From Pseudofrankia saprophytica (lineage in GTDB: Bacteria > Actinomycetota > Actinomycetes > Frankiales > Frankiaceae): a stretch of DNA of 64,000 nt. The DNA is taken from contig NZ_KI912266.1 in NCBI RefSeq assembly GCF_000235425.2, positions 2,857,671 to 2,921,670 of the forward strand, in the 5' to 3' direction. Below the pieces are notes generated by a model. The model had not been told where the DNA came from. It ran no database searches and saw only the letters and a program-made list of their open reading frames with translations. The position numbers and the translations under genes were made by a program. Every line of letters starts with the position of its first letter. Position 1 is the first letter of the stretch. Below are positions 45,695 to 56,742 of this stretch, piece after piece.

Positions 45695-46306
45695 TCAGAT
45701 CACGATGCCGGCGTCGCGCAGGTACCGGTTGACGCGGGAGGCGCGCAGCACTGCGCCGATGTCGTCCTCGTCGACCGCGGCGGGCCGGAGCGGATCACCG
45801 CCGGTGGCCGGGCTGGCGCCCATCCCGGCAGCCGCCGGGTCGACGGCGCTCTCCGGTCCGGGACCGGCCGCCCGGTCGCGGGGAGCGCGCCCCGCCGAGG
45901 TTCCGGCCTGCGCGCCGTCGATGCCGTCCTTGAAGTCTTTGAAATCCTTGCTGTCCTTGGTGTCCTTGAAGTCCTTGCTGTCTTTTCGGTCCTTCGTGTC
46001 CTTGAGATCTTTCCAGTCCTTGAAGTCCTTGTTGTCTTTGTGGTCCTTGAAGTCCTTCCCGTCCTTGAAGTCCTTCCATTTCGGCGCCTGCGCGCCCGGG
46101 CCGCCCGGCAACCCGTTGGCCGGGCTCGCGCCGGTGAGACCGCCGCGGCCAGGCGCGATGCCGCCGGCGCCGTCGCCGAACGTCTCACCGCCTCCGAACG
46201 TCTCGCCGCCGGCGCCAGCCGGGCGCCGTAGCAGGGCCAGCAGGTCCCGGCGGTCAGCGGCGGCCAGGAACGGCCGGACGCGGGCCTCGTCGATCATCCA
46301 CGACAT
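45695..46306 (-). CDS. Putative RiPP precursor with (Lys-Asp-x)17 repeat
   Basis: A 203-residue protein. Residues 1-29 (MSWMIDEARVRPFLAAADRR, DLLALLRRP) could be a leader; 30-75 are Gly/Pro-rich. Residues 78-128 are 17 uninterrupted K-D-x triplets with x = F,G,F,H,N,F,W,L,T,R,S,F,T,S,F,F,G. A Pro/Gly/Ala linker follows, then a charged C-terminus VDEDDIGAVLRASRVNRYLR. ATG 46306 has gaggag 8 nt upstream and lies inside the end of the luciferase-like gene (53-bp overlap). Lys amines, Asp carboxylates and Ser/Thr hydroxyls fit ATP-grasp crosslinking (inference). No known family comes to mind. Confidence 0.7.
   Translation of the reverse strand: MSWMIDEARVRPFLAAADRRDLLALLRRPAGAGGETFGGGETFGDGAGGIAPGRGGLTGASPANGLPGGPGAQAPKWKDFKDGKDFKDHKDNKDFKDWKDLKDTKDRKDSKDFKDTKDSKDFKDFKDGIDGAQAGTSAGRAPRDRAAGPGPESAVDPAAAGMGASPATGGDPLRPAAVDEDDIGAVLRASRVNRYLRDAGIVI
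45923..46075 (-). repeat. (KDx)17 coding repeat
   Basis: Seventeen 9-bp units encoding Lys-Asp-x. Lys uses AAG and AAA, Asp uses GAC and GAT, and the x codons vary freely, so the repeat is held at protein level rather than being a recent DNA slippage product. The block is visibly less GC-rich than its surroundings, as its amino acids demand. Confidence 0.95.
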
Positions 46307-47423
46307 CGGCGGCGCTCCTCGGTGTGTCTCGGGTGTCCAGGCGGCGGTCGGTCGGGCTCCCCGCCGGGGCGGCGGCGGCGGCCGTGGGCGGCGGGAGGGC
46401 GGGTTCGCGAGCGGGGCCGGCGTTGTCGTCGGCGCGGTACAGGGACAGCGCGGTGGCGAGCAGGCGCTGCGCCTGCGGGTGGTGCGGGTTGAGGTTGCAG
46501 ATCACGTGGTCGACACCGAGCGCCTCGTAGCGGCGCAGGCCAGCGGCGATCACGTCCGGCGGGCCGGCGAGCATCGGGTAGTCGGGCGGCGGGTGCGGCG
46601 ACGGGTGGCCGGGGGTGAGCGGCGTGACGTTGACGCCGACGGTGACACCGAGGGTCGCCGGGTCGCGGGCCTCGGCGGCGCAGGCGGAACGCGCGGCGGC
46701 GAGCACGCGGACCAGGTCGCCCGCCCATGGGCTGGCGGCGGCGCTGGCCTCCTCGGCGCTTCCCGACGGGTCATCCAGCGGGCCGTCCAGGGGCGGCGGG
46801 CCGACCGGGGGCGGCGCGCCGTACCAGCAGGTGTTCCACAGGTCGGCGTACCGGGCGGTCAGCCGCAGGAGCCGGGGGCCACCCCCGCCGACGAGCACGG
46901 GGATCCGCCGGCGCGGCCCGGGCCGCAGCTCGGCGTCGCGCATCTGGTGGAAGCGCCCGTCATGGTCGGCGTGGCCGGTGCGCAGCAGCGCGGTGATGAT
47001 CTGGAGCTGCTCGGCGAGCCGTTCGGCGCGGTGGTCGAACGGCAGGCCGAAGGCGTCGAACTCGGGGCGGTGCCAGCCGGCGCCGAGGCCCAGGACCAGT
47101 CGCCCGCGGGAAATCTCGTCAAGCGTCACCGCCATCTTCGCGAGGACGGCGGGGTGGCGGAACGCCGCGCACAGCACGAACGTGCCGAGCGTCACCCGCG
47201 AGGTCGCCTCCGCGAGCGCCGACAGCGTCGTCCACGACTCCCAGGCGCCCTCGGTCTGCTCACCCGGCCCGCGGAACAGAAGATGGTCGAACACCCAGAC
47301 CGAGTCGAAACCGGCGATTTCTGCCTGGATGGCCAGGTCACGTATTTCGAGGTAAGAGGGTTGTTTCCAGGGATACTCGGTAAGCGGGAGTACGACGCCG
47401 ACCCGCATAGCGCCAGTGCGCAC
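46254..47423 (-). CDS. Luciferase-like (LLM class) flavin/F420-dependent monooxygenase
   Basis: A 389-residue TIM-barrel protein: MRVGVVLPLTEYPWKQPSYL, IAGFDSVWVFDHLLFRGPGE, EATSRVTLGTFVL, RHPAVLAKMAVTLDEISRGRLVLGLGAGWHRPEFDAFG and GVDHVICNLNPHHPQAQ, typical of the LLM class that uses reduced FMN or F420. The last 70 residues are an Ala/Pro/Arg-rich tail overlapping the start of the repeat protein. GTG 47423 with a ggggggagg site is preferred to ATG 47408. It is the first gene of the putative RiPP operon and could oxidise or reduce the peptide. Confidence 0.9.
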   Translation of the reverse strand: MRTGAMRVGVVLPLTEYPWKQPSYLEIRDLAIQAEIAGFDSVWVFDHLLFRGPGEQTEGAWESWTTLSALAEATSRVTLGTFVLCAAFRHPAVLAKMAVTLDEISRGRLVLGLGAGWHRPEFDAFGLPFDHRAERLAEQLQIITALLRTGHADHDGRFHQMRDAELRPGPRRRIPVLVGGGGPRLLRLTARYADLWNTCWYGAPPPVGPPPLDGPLDDPSGSAEEASAAASPWAGDLVRVLAAARSACAAEARDPATLGVTVGVNVTPLTPGHPSPHPPPDYPMLAGPPDVIAAGLRRYEALGVDHVICNLNPHHPQAQRLLATALSLYRADDNAGPAREPALPPPTAAAAAPAGSPTDRRLDTRDTPRSAADVVDDRRGPRPAVPGRR

Positions 47424-47780
47424 TCACGCCTCCCCCCAAAACGGGCGGACCTGAGCGTACGCCGGCGTCCCCGGCCACCGGTACCTTTTCGGCCGAGATT
47501 ACGTGGCAGCACTGAGCCCGCCATTCATCCGGCGGTACCGGAGGCGGCGGGCATGGGCATGGCGTCGCCTTCACGGCTGGACGGTGACGCCTCGCCCCGC
47601 CTACTGGTGGGAGCGTGTCGCGGGGCCGGACGGATGCCGGCCGGGCGGGGCACGGAGGCCCGTCACGAGCGACGGGGTCCCCGCGGAATCGGCGAAGCCG
47701 ATTCCGCGGGGCGTGACGTGAACCCGCCGAGGGTGCTGCTTCGCATCGGCGACGGCAAAGCGGTCCGCAACCATGCTGGC
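47424..47780. other. Intergenic region upstream of the putative RiPP operon
   Basis: A non-coding region that should contain the operon promoter near 47430-47520, where the sequence is less GC-rich. It also contains a strong hairpin at 47679-47711 and ends at repeat copy B. No operator is recognised. Confidence 0.45.
47679..47711. terminator. 15-bp hairpin with 3-nt loop
   Basis: Arms 47679-47693 and 47697-47711 (ccccgcggaatcggc and its complement) are perfect around gaa. It lies downstream of malate dehydrogenase, past repeat B, and upstream of the LLM gene. It probably isolates the two transcription units. Confidence 0.65.
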
Positions 47781-47950
47781 GCGAAGGCGCGCCTCCGCGG
47801 AGGCCCGGCCCACGAGCGAAGCGACGTGGGTTGGGCCGCAGCGGAGGTCGCCGGAGCGCCCGTGAGCGGAGGAGGACACGGCGCGGAGGTCCCTTGGGAG
47901 CGAAGCGAGCAAGGGGCCGGAGTGCCGTGCCCGGACGGAGCGAACCAGAA
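47781..47950. repeat. ~168-bp interspersed repeat, copy B
   Basis: It matches 27403-27570 with about a dozen differences and one or two small indels, in the same orientation. It keeps both stem-loops centred on gagcgaagcga. It ends 7 bp from the malate dehydrogenase stop codon, again directly 3' of a minus-strand gene. Confidence 0.88.
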
Positions 47951-47957
47951 ACAGAGC

Positions 47958-50842
<2,885 letters not shown>

Positions 50843-51219
50843 CCTTCTCTCGTCTGGCTTCCTTCGGCGGAGACCACGTCGTCCGGGGTGGCGGGGTGGG
50901 GAGCCGCGCGAACGTGGCGAACGGGGTGTCCAGGCTCGGCTACACTCGGCCGCAGGCCGTACGAACGTGCCTGAGAACGCGCCCGAGACGGGCCAAGGTG
51001 TTCGCCGGCCAGTGATGTGGCTGGCTTCCCCCGGCCCGCGATGTCTGCCCGGGGGGATGACGTCCCCGCCCGGTCTGCCGGTCCCGACGGAGCGGTGCGG
51101 CCCGGGTTCTCCCCGAGGACCGCCGGCTTGGCCGCCCTGCCGGCCGTTGACCGTGTGACGCCTCTCATGCACCGTGATGCGGTCGTGGTTCGGGCTTATC
51201 GGTGTTTTCGGGGTGATGT
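50843..51219. other. Intergenic region upstream of the cold-shock-domain gene
   Basis: A 377-bp region without a supported gene. A tacact box at 50941-50946 resembles a -10 element, and a long leader would be consistent with cold-shock genes, but neither is proven. Confidence 0.35.
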
Positions 51220-51654
51220 GTGCGCACAGGCAGGGTCCTGAGGTTTGATCAGGTGCGAGGCTACGGCTTCATCGCACCGACCGGGGGCGGCGAGGACATC
51301 TTCCTCCATGCCAATGATCTGCTGGTAGACAAGCACCTGGTGACCGCTGGCGTGACGATGGAGTTCGAGGTCGAGCAGGGCGACCGGGGACCGAAGGCGA
51401 CCGGCGCGCGGCTGGTGCGCGCGGCGCAGGCCAGCCCGTCACCGGCCGCCGGCGCGGACGCCGCCGAGGGGCCGACGCGCGAGGCGGGGGACGACACCGA
51501 GGACTTCTTCTACGTCCCGTCGGCGAAGGAGTTCACCCGTGAGATCACCGAGCTCCTGCTGCAGGCCGAGCCGACGCTGACCGGCGCGCAGATCCTGGCC
51601 GTCCGCCGTGGTCTGACCAGGCTCGCCGAGAAGAACGGCTGGATCGACGGCTGA
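51220..51654 (+). CDS. Cold-shock-domain protein with C-terminal extension
   Basis: A 144-residue protein. Residues 1-68 form a cold-shock domain: RTGRVLRFDQVRGYGFIAP carries RNP1-like YGFI, and EDIFLHANDLL carries the RNP2-like IFLH. The C-terminal half (DDTEDFFYVPSAKEFTREI, then LLLQAEPTLTGAQILAVRRGL) is a helical extension found in actinobacterial members. It binds single-stranded RNA or DNA. GTG 51220 is the likely start. Confidence 0.9.
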   Translation: MRTGRVLRFDQVRGYGFIAPTGGGEDIFLHANDLLVDKHLVTAGVTMEFEVEQGDRGPKATGARLVRAAQASPSPAAGADAAEGPTREAGDDTEDFFYVPSAKEFTREITELLLQAEPTLTGAQILAVRRGLTRLAEKNGWIDG

Positions 51655-51681
51655 CCAGCCGCCGGCGGCGACGGCTCCCGG

Positions 51682-52074
51682 CTAGGTCAGCGAGCGCGGG
51701 TCCGCCGGCACGTCGACGGCATGCTCCCGCAGGGCCTCGATCGGGACGATCTCCAACGCGCGGGCGTTCGTCGAGGCGAGCACCACGGGCGCCGCGGCGC
51801 CCGCCCGGTAGGCCTGCAGCCAGCGGGCCGCGACCACGCACCACCGGTCGCCGGGGCGCAGGCCGGGGAAGGCCCACTCGGGGCGCGGGGTGGACAGGTC
51901 GTTGCCGACAGCGCGTTGATGGTCGAGGAACTCCTTGGTGACCACGGCGCAGACGGTGTGGTTGCCGAGATCCTCCGACCCGGTGCTGCAGCAGCCGTCC
52001 CGGAAGAAACCGGTCATCGGGTCGGTGCCACACGGCTCCAGCGGGTCACCGAGAACGTTGCGCTCGTCCGTCAC
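51682..52074 (-). CDS. DUF2237 family protein
   Basis: A 130-residue protein: TDERNVLGDPLEPCGTDPMT, GFFRDGCCSTGSEDLGNHTVCAVVTKEFL and LRPGDRWCVVAARWLQAYRAG are hallmarks of DUF2237, a small Cys-containing family of unknown function. Conserved Cys residues (PCGTDP, GCC, CAVV, WCV) suggest metal binding or redox activity (inference). GTG 52074 has a gggggc site. Confidence 0.92.
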   Translation of the reverse strand: MTDERNVLGDPLEPCGTDPMTGFFRDGCCSTGSEDLGNHTVCAVVTKEFLDHQRAVGNDLSTPRPEWAFPGLRPGDRWCVVAARWLQAYRAGAAAPVVLASTNARALEIVPIEALREHAVDVPADPRSLT

Positions 52075-52552
52075 GCCCCCAGTGTGCAGGTTCCTCGCGT
52101 AGGAGCGCAGCATGGTCCCCTTACCCCGGAGGGGTGACGCGCCGAGCTCGCGGGCGCGAGGACCAGAGGTACGCCAGGGGTACGAAGGTGGTAGTCGCCG
52201 CAACGACGGCGACCGCAACGCTCACAATCTGACGAGGTTGTAAGGTATTCAGCGGTCGACTACTGACGACGACCGCCGTCAGACGGGCGAGGCGACCGCG
52301 TAGGCCCCGAGACAGCCGGCTATGGCCGGTTGGTACCGAGCGGTCGACGCGGACGTGCTGGCAGCGTCGAGCGGCCGGCATCGATGGTCGCCCGGGCTAG
52401 GGGAGCCTGGGCGCCCGGGTGATGCCGGCGTGCGGGGCGGCGGCGTGGGCGGGTTGGCCATCGGTGTCGTCGACGTTTCACAGGCGACAGGTACGGGCGA
52501 CGAGCACGTGCGCGGCGGCGGGAGCCCCGGCGTCGCGGAAGGGAGTCGGGCC
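52075..52552. other. Intergenic region upstream of the DUF3073 gene
   Basis: A 478-bp region between divergent genes. The segment around 52215-52260 is AT-richer and is the best place for promoters. A short minus-strand frame (52121-52381) could encode a single-TM peptide but uses a TTA codon and atypical codons; I do not call it. Confidence 0.4.
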
Positions 52553-52771
52553 ATGGGGCGGGGTCGGGCCAAGGCAAAGCAGACGAGGGTCGCTCGAGAC
52601 CTCAAGTACCACTCGCCGAACATCGATCTCGACCGGCTGCGGGCCGACCTTGGCGGCGCACCGGACGACGATCTTGACGGCGAGGCCGAGGCGACGGCGG
52701 GTTCCGGCGGCTGGGCCGATCTTTACGAGCAGGACGACGAGGAGGACGAGGCGCGAGCCTCGTCCTACTGA
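52553..52771 (+). CDS. DUF3073 family small protein
   Basis: A 72-residue protein beginning MGRGRAKAKQTRVARDLKYH, then SPNIDLDRLRADL and an acidic tail ending DEARASSY. This is a conserved actinobacterial family of unknown function, basic at the N-terminus and acidic at the C-terminus. ATG 52553 follows ggaaggga at good spacing. Confidence 0.93.
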   Translation: MGRGRAKAKQTRVARDLKYHSPNIDLDRLRADLGGAPDDDLDGEAEATAGSGGWADLYEQDDEEDEARASSY

Positions 52772-52821
52772 TCGCCACTGATCGCTAGAGGCGGCGCATC
52801 GATCTGACCGGTCGGTGCCGA

Positions 52822-52860
52822 GCAGGAGCGGCGGGCGTCCTGGACGCCCGCCGCTCCTGC
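52822..52860. terminator. Very strong bidirectional terminator hairpin
   Basis: A 19-bp perfect inverted repeat (52822-52840 with 52842-52860). It lies between the convergent DUF3073 and ArsR genes and would serve both. Downstream, 52866-52925 is rich in tctcggtg tandem units. Confidence 0.85.
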
Positions 52861-52952
52861 CGGTGCCTCGGTGTCTCGATCTCTTGCTGTCTCGGTGTCT
52901 CGGTGTATGTGTGGCTCGGTGTCTGATCGTGACTGGTTCGCGGCGGTGCGTG

Positions 52953-53285
52953 TCAGGGTTGGGCGGCGAGAAGGTCCCGCAGGATTTCCGCCTGCTCGTT
53001 GAGGACGCCGGTGAGGATCAGCCGCGTCTGGTCGAGCAGCCCGGCGATCAGCGGCGTCGCCAGCGCGTAGTAGACGGTCGTGCCCTGCTTGCGGGTGGTC
53101 ACCAGGCCGGCGCGGCGCAGTACGCCGAGCTGCTGGGACAGGTGGGAGGCCTCGAGGCCGACCTCGCCCACGAGCTCGCCGACCGAGCGCTCGCCTGTGC
53201 GAAGCAGCTCGAGAACGCGGATACGGGCCGGATGTGCCAGGGAACGAAAGAACTGGGCTTGGAGCTCGTAGAGCTGGGTCGCCAT
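52953..53285 (-). CDS. ArsR-family transcriptional regulator
   Basis: A 110-residue winged-helix protein: FFRSLAHPARIRVLELLRTG, VGEVGLEASHLSQQLGVLRR, AGLVTTRKQGTTVYYALATP. This is the ArsR layout; the usual metal-binding Cys motif (ELCVCDL) is replaced by ERSVGELVGEV, so metal sensing through that site is unlikely. ATG 53285 is preferred over GTG 53297 for spacing from gaggtgg. The target is unknown. Confidence 0.92.
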   Translation of the reverse strand: MATQLYELQAQFFRSLAHPARIRVLELLRTGERSVGELVGEVGLEASHLSQQLGVLRRAGLVTTRKQGTTVYYALATPLIAGLLDQTRLILTGVLNEQAEILRDLLAAQP

Positions 53286-53508
53286 CGGACTAGCCACCTC
53301 GCCGGCATACCCGGACCGCCAGTCCTAGCCCGGCCGTGGGGGCTCGCCCCCCGGCCCAGATCGATCGCAAAAAAAGTGGTCGACGGGAAGGCAACACCTG
53401 CGAATCTTACGACATTGTCAGGTAGCCGGCCCTGACCTCCTCGAACGCGCACACCGCACGTCAGCCCAGCCCGCCTGAAGCGTCGAGAGAAGACCCGCTG
53501 CCGCGGCG

Positions 53509-53799
53509 TTAGTCGCGGCGAGCGCGGTGGCGCGACAGGACACTCGCGCCGGCGGTCTCGCGGCGCGTACGGCGCAGGCGCGCCGTGCCGGTCGCCGCGG
53601 ACGGGCCAAACCCGCTCGCCTCGCCCCTGGTCGGTAGTGGCTCGCCGGTCGTCGGCATCCGAATCGGCCGAAGTGACGCGAGATATCGCGAGGTACGCCG
53701 ATAGCCGTGCGTCCACCGGTAGTGATCGTCGAGGTCCCCTGACGACTCGAACAACGCCTTGCAGTGCAGGTCAGCTCGTGGGCACCGATACAGCGTCAT
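53509..53799 (-). CDS. Small protein with a C2H2 zinc-finger-like motif
   Basis: A 96-residue protein. It begins MTLYRCPRADLHCKALFESS and continues DLDDHYRWTHGYRR, giving C-x6-C-x12-H-x4-H with Phe and Leu at the classical C2H2 hydrophobic positions. The remainder is basic and Arg/Thr-rich. ATG 53799 has an aaggga site 7 nt upstream. The family is not recognised; the C-terminal half is low-complexity, so the stop may not reflect a conserved length. Nucleic-acid binding is inferred. Confidence 0.5.
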   Translation of the reverse strand: MTLYRCPRADLHCKALFESSGDLDDHYRWTHGYRRTSRYLASLRPIRMPTTGEPLPTRGEASGFGPSAATGTARLRRTRRETAGASVLSRHRARRD

Positions 53800-54112
53800 G
53801 AGCCATCCCTTCCAGCCACCCCGACTAACTGCGCCGGCCAGCGGCCTGTCCGCGGCGTGTTCCAGACGCCACCGCACCACCGCGTACCGCGTGGTGCCGC
53901 TGCGGGGTCGGCCGGTGTGTACCCGAAAGCCAGGCGTCCGAAGCCGCGTGGATCCGCGCCCCGTGGCTCGCCAGACCGACCCGCTGCCGGGACACCGCTC
54001 GGCCCGTACGGTCGAGTGACGTTCGTCTCAGTGTTGCCGGCAGATTGCCGAGATCGGGTTGTTTCCATGGCCGATCCGGCGTACGTGGGAAGCCAGGGGC
54101 AGACTGTCAGGC
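53800..54112. other. Intergenic region before the M20 peptidase gene
   Basis: A 313-bp region between divergent genes. No supported coding frame, repeat or terminator. Promoters for the small zinc-finger-like gene and the peptidase are expected here. Confidence 0.4.
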
Positions 54113-55492
54113 ATGGCGAGCGACTCGACAACCTACCCGGGGACACCGGCCGGATCCGGGCCCCTGACCACCGTGACCGCGGCGGAAGTGCCGAGCACGG
54201 GCGCGCAGGACGAGGTCGTCGAACTGTGTAGGGACCTGTTGCGGATCGACTCGACCAACCGTGGCAACGGCGACGGGTTCGAGCGCACGATCGCCGAGTT
54301 CGTCGCCGCCAAGCTCGCCGAGGTCGGCCTCGAACCGACGCTGCTGGAGTCGGAGCCTGGCCGCACCAGCGTCATCACCCGGGTCGAGGGTGCCGACCCG
54401 AGCCGCCCGCCGCTGCTGATCCACGGCCATCTGGACGTGGTCGCGGCCGACCCGACCGAGTGGACCCATCACCCGTTCGGCGGCGAGGAGGCCGACGGCT
54501 GCCTGTGGGGCCGCGGCGCGATCGACATGAAGGACATGGACGCGATGACGCTCGCCGTCGTCCGCGACCTGATGAGGACCGGCCGGAAGCCGCCGCGCGA
54601 CCTGGTCGTCGCGTTCGTCGCCGACGAGGAGGCCGGTGGGCCGCTCGGCGCGAGCTGGCTGGTGAACAACCACCCCGGCCTGTTCGCCGACTGCACGGAG
54701 GCGATCAGCGAGGTCGGCGGCTTCTCCTACACGATCAACGACGACCTGCGGCTCTACCTCATCCAGACCGCCGAGAAGGGCATGGCCTGGATGAAGCTGA
54801 CCGCGCGCGGCCGCGCCGGCCACGGCTCCATGCTCGCCTCGGACAACGCGGTGACGGCGCTCGCGGAGGCGGTCACCCGGGTCGGCCGGCACCGGTTCCC
54901 GATCGTGCTGACGCCGACCGTGCACCAGTTCCTCGACGAGGTCGGCGAAGCACTGGGCATCGAGATCGACACCGACGACCTGGAGACGACCGTCGCGAAA
55001 CTCGGCGCGCTCGCGCGGATGATCGGCGCCACCATCAGCAACACCGCCAACCCCACCCAGCTGAACGCCGGCTTCAAGGTGAACGTGATCCCCGGCGAGG
55101 CGACGGCCGGCATCGACGGCCGGTTCCTGCCGGGCCACGAGGAGGAGTTCATCGAGCAGATCGACGAGCTGATCGGGCTGGACATCCGCCGCGAATGGGT
55201 GGTGCTCGACCGGGCCGTCGAGACGCCGTTCGAGGGGCCGATGGTCGACGCGATGGCCGCCGCGCTGCGCGCCGAGGACCCCGGCGCCCGCGCCGTGCCC
55301 TACATGCTCTCCGGCGGCACCGACGCCAAGTCGTTCTCCCGCCTCGGCATCCGCTGCTTCGGCTTCTCCCCGCTGCGTCTCCCGCCCGACCTGGACTTCT
55401 CCGGCATGTTCCACGGCGTCGACGAGCGCGTTCCCACCGACGCCCTCCGGTTCGGCGTCCGCGTCCTGGACCGCTTCCTCGCCGCCAGCTGA
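54113..55492 (+). CDS. M20/M25/M40 family metallopeptidase
   Basis: A 459-residue peptidase of the ArgE/DapE/ACY1 group: LLIHGHLDVVAADPTEWTHH (first metal His and Asp), GRGAIDMKDMDAMTL, FVADEEAGGPLGA (catalytic Glu pair), dimerisation-domain GRAGHGSM, and a C-terminal His region SGMFHGVDERVP. It cleaves small peptides or N-acyl amino acids using two metal ions in the cytoplasm. ATG 54113 gives a short Thr/Pro-rich N-terminus ahead of VVELCRDLLRIDSTN. Confidence 0.93.
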   Translation: MASDSTTYPGTPAGSGPLTTVTAAEVPSTGAQDEVVELCRDLLRIDSTNRGNGDGFERTIAEFVAAKLAEVGLEPTLLESEPGRTSVITRVEGADPSRPPLLIHGHLDVVAADPTEWTHHPFGGEEADGCLWGRGAIDMKDMDAMTLAVVRDLMRTGRKPPRDLVVAFVADEEAGGPLGASWLVNNHPGLFADCTEAISEVGGFSYTINDDLRLYLIQTAEKGMAWMKLTARGRAGHGSMLASDNAVTALAEAVTRVGRHRFPIVLTPTVHQFLDEVGEALGIEIDTDDLETTVAKLGALARMIGATISNTANPTQLNAGFKVNVIPGEATAGIDGRFLPGHEEEFIEQIDELIGLDIRREWVVLDRAVETPFEGPMVDAMAAALRAEDPGARAVPYMLSGGTDAKSFSRLGIRCFGFSPLRLPPDLDFSGMFHGVDERVPTDALRFGVRVLDRFLAAS

Positions 55493-55669
55493 CCCCGTCC
55501 GCGCGGGGCCTTCCTTGTGGCCTGGCCGTGGCATGCGAGAGTCCGGCTGAGCGGCATGCGGACCTGGTGCCTGGGGCATCCTTTGCGTAGCCGCCGCGTG
55601 TTTGAGCCTGAATCGCGCGGCCTCGCGTGGCCGGTGGCCGCACGGTAGAGCAGGGGGGCGAGGGCTGGG

Positions 55670-56572
55670 GTGGCGGCGCGACGGCCGGGGCCGATCGGGT
55701 GGCTGTTCATCGGGGCGGTGCTGTTGGGACTGGTCGCGGTCGTCAGCAGGCCGGACGGGGGCGGCGACGGCGGAGGCCGGAAGGTGGCGCTGTGGGGGGA
55801 CTCGCTGGCCTGGGAGGCCCAGGGGTCGTTCAAGGCGGCGGTGACCGCGGCCGGCGGCACGTCCCTGCTGGTCCACACGTACGGCGGCACGGCTCCCTGC
55901 GACTGGCTCGACGACATGCGCAAGCAGTCGCGCAAGTGGCACCCGACCGTGGCGGTACTGTCCTTCTCGGGTAACACCGGGTCGCGGTGCATGAAGAACC
56001 GCGACCTCGTCGAGGCCTACCGGGAGGACGTCACCAAGGCGGTCGCGCGGCTGACCCGGGGTGGCTCCCACGTCCTGCTGGTCGAGGCCCCGCCGCGGCT
56101 CGACCAGCAGGTCAGCGACGGCGGGTTCACCCCGCTCGACCAGGTCTGGCGCGACATCGCCCACGACCTGCCGGACACGAGCGTCGTGCCCGCGGGCAGC
56201 GAGGTGACCCTGCCGGACGGGCGGTTCACCTGGACGCTGCCGTGCCGCCCGGGCGAACAGTGCGGGCCCGACGGAATGGTGACGGTGCGCAGCCCCGACG
56301 GGGTGCACTTCTGCCCGCGCCAGATGGCGCCGGTGACACCCTGCCCGCTCCCGTCGGCCGGCGCGGATCGTTACGGGCGGGCGATGGCGGCGGCGGCCGT
56401 CGCCGCCATCGGCCCGGCTCCGTCGCCGTCGGGCACGCCGCCAGCCTCCGCCCACCGGTCCACGCTGGGCGTGCCGTCGAGGCCGGTCAGGGTGACGCGC
56501 CTGCGCCCGGCCCCGCGGCGTGCGGGCACGCGGCGCGGGCACCGGTCAGCGCGGGCGACCGCCGACGGATAG
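55670..56572 (+). CDS. SGNH-hydrolase-like exported protein
   Basis: A 300-residue protein. An N-terminal hydrophobic segment (IGWLFIGAVLLGLVAVV) would act as a signal anchor. The SGNH blocks are VALWGDSLAWEAQGSF (Ser), YGGTAPCDW, FSGNTGS (Asn) and SPDGVHFCP (Asp/His). Such domains are usually acyl-esterases acting on cell-surface glycans. The C-terminal 70 residues are Pro/Ala/Arg-rich. The GTG start at 55670 is plausible but without a strong site. Confidence 0.82.
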   Translation: MAARRPGPIGWLFIGAVLLGLVAVVSRPDGGGDGGGRKVALWGDSLAWEAQGSFKAAVTAAGGTSLLVHTYGGTAPCDWLDDMRKQSRKWHPTVAVLSFSGNTGSRCMKNRDLVEAYREDVTKAVARLTRGGSHVLLVEAPPRLDQQVSDGGFTPLDQVWRDIAHDLPDTSVVPAGSEVTLPDGRFTWTLPCRPGEQCGPDGMVTVRSPDGVHFCPRQMAPVTPCPLPSAGADRYGRAMAAAAVAAIGPAPSPSGTPPASAHRSTLGVPSRPVRVTRLRPAPRRAGTRRGHRSARATADG

Positions 56573-56742
56573 CCGCCGACGGATAGCTGTGCCGCGAGCA
56601 CCATGCCGACGCGGGTGGGTCCGAGCAGGCTCATGGACGGGCACGCTCGCCGTACCGGTGGTCCGCGTCCGACCAGGAAGCGACGGCCTGCCCAGGCCCC
56701 ACCGAGACCTTTCCGCCGACCGCCTCATCGAACAGGAGAACG

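Noticed and set aside
45923-46075. KDx block as a simple DNA microsatellite
   Set aside because: Synonymous codon variation and freely varying third residues show that it is not a recent slippage repeat.
52121-52381. 86-residue minus-strand frame with one hydrophobic segment
   Set aside because: It uses a TTA codon and codons unlike the neighbours, has no clear ribosome-binding site, and most likely overlaps the DUF3073 promoter.
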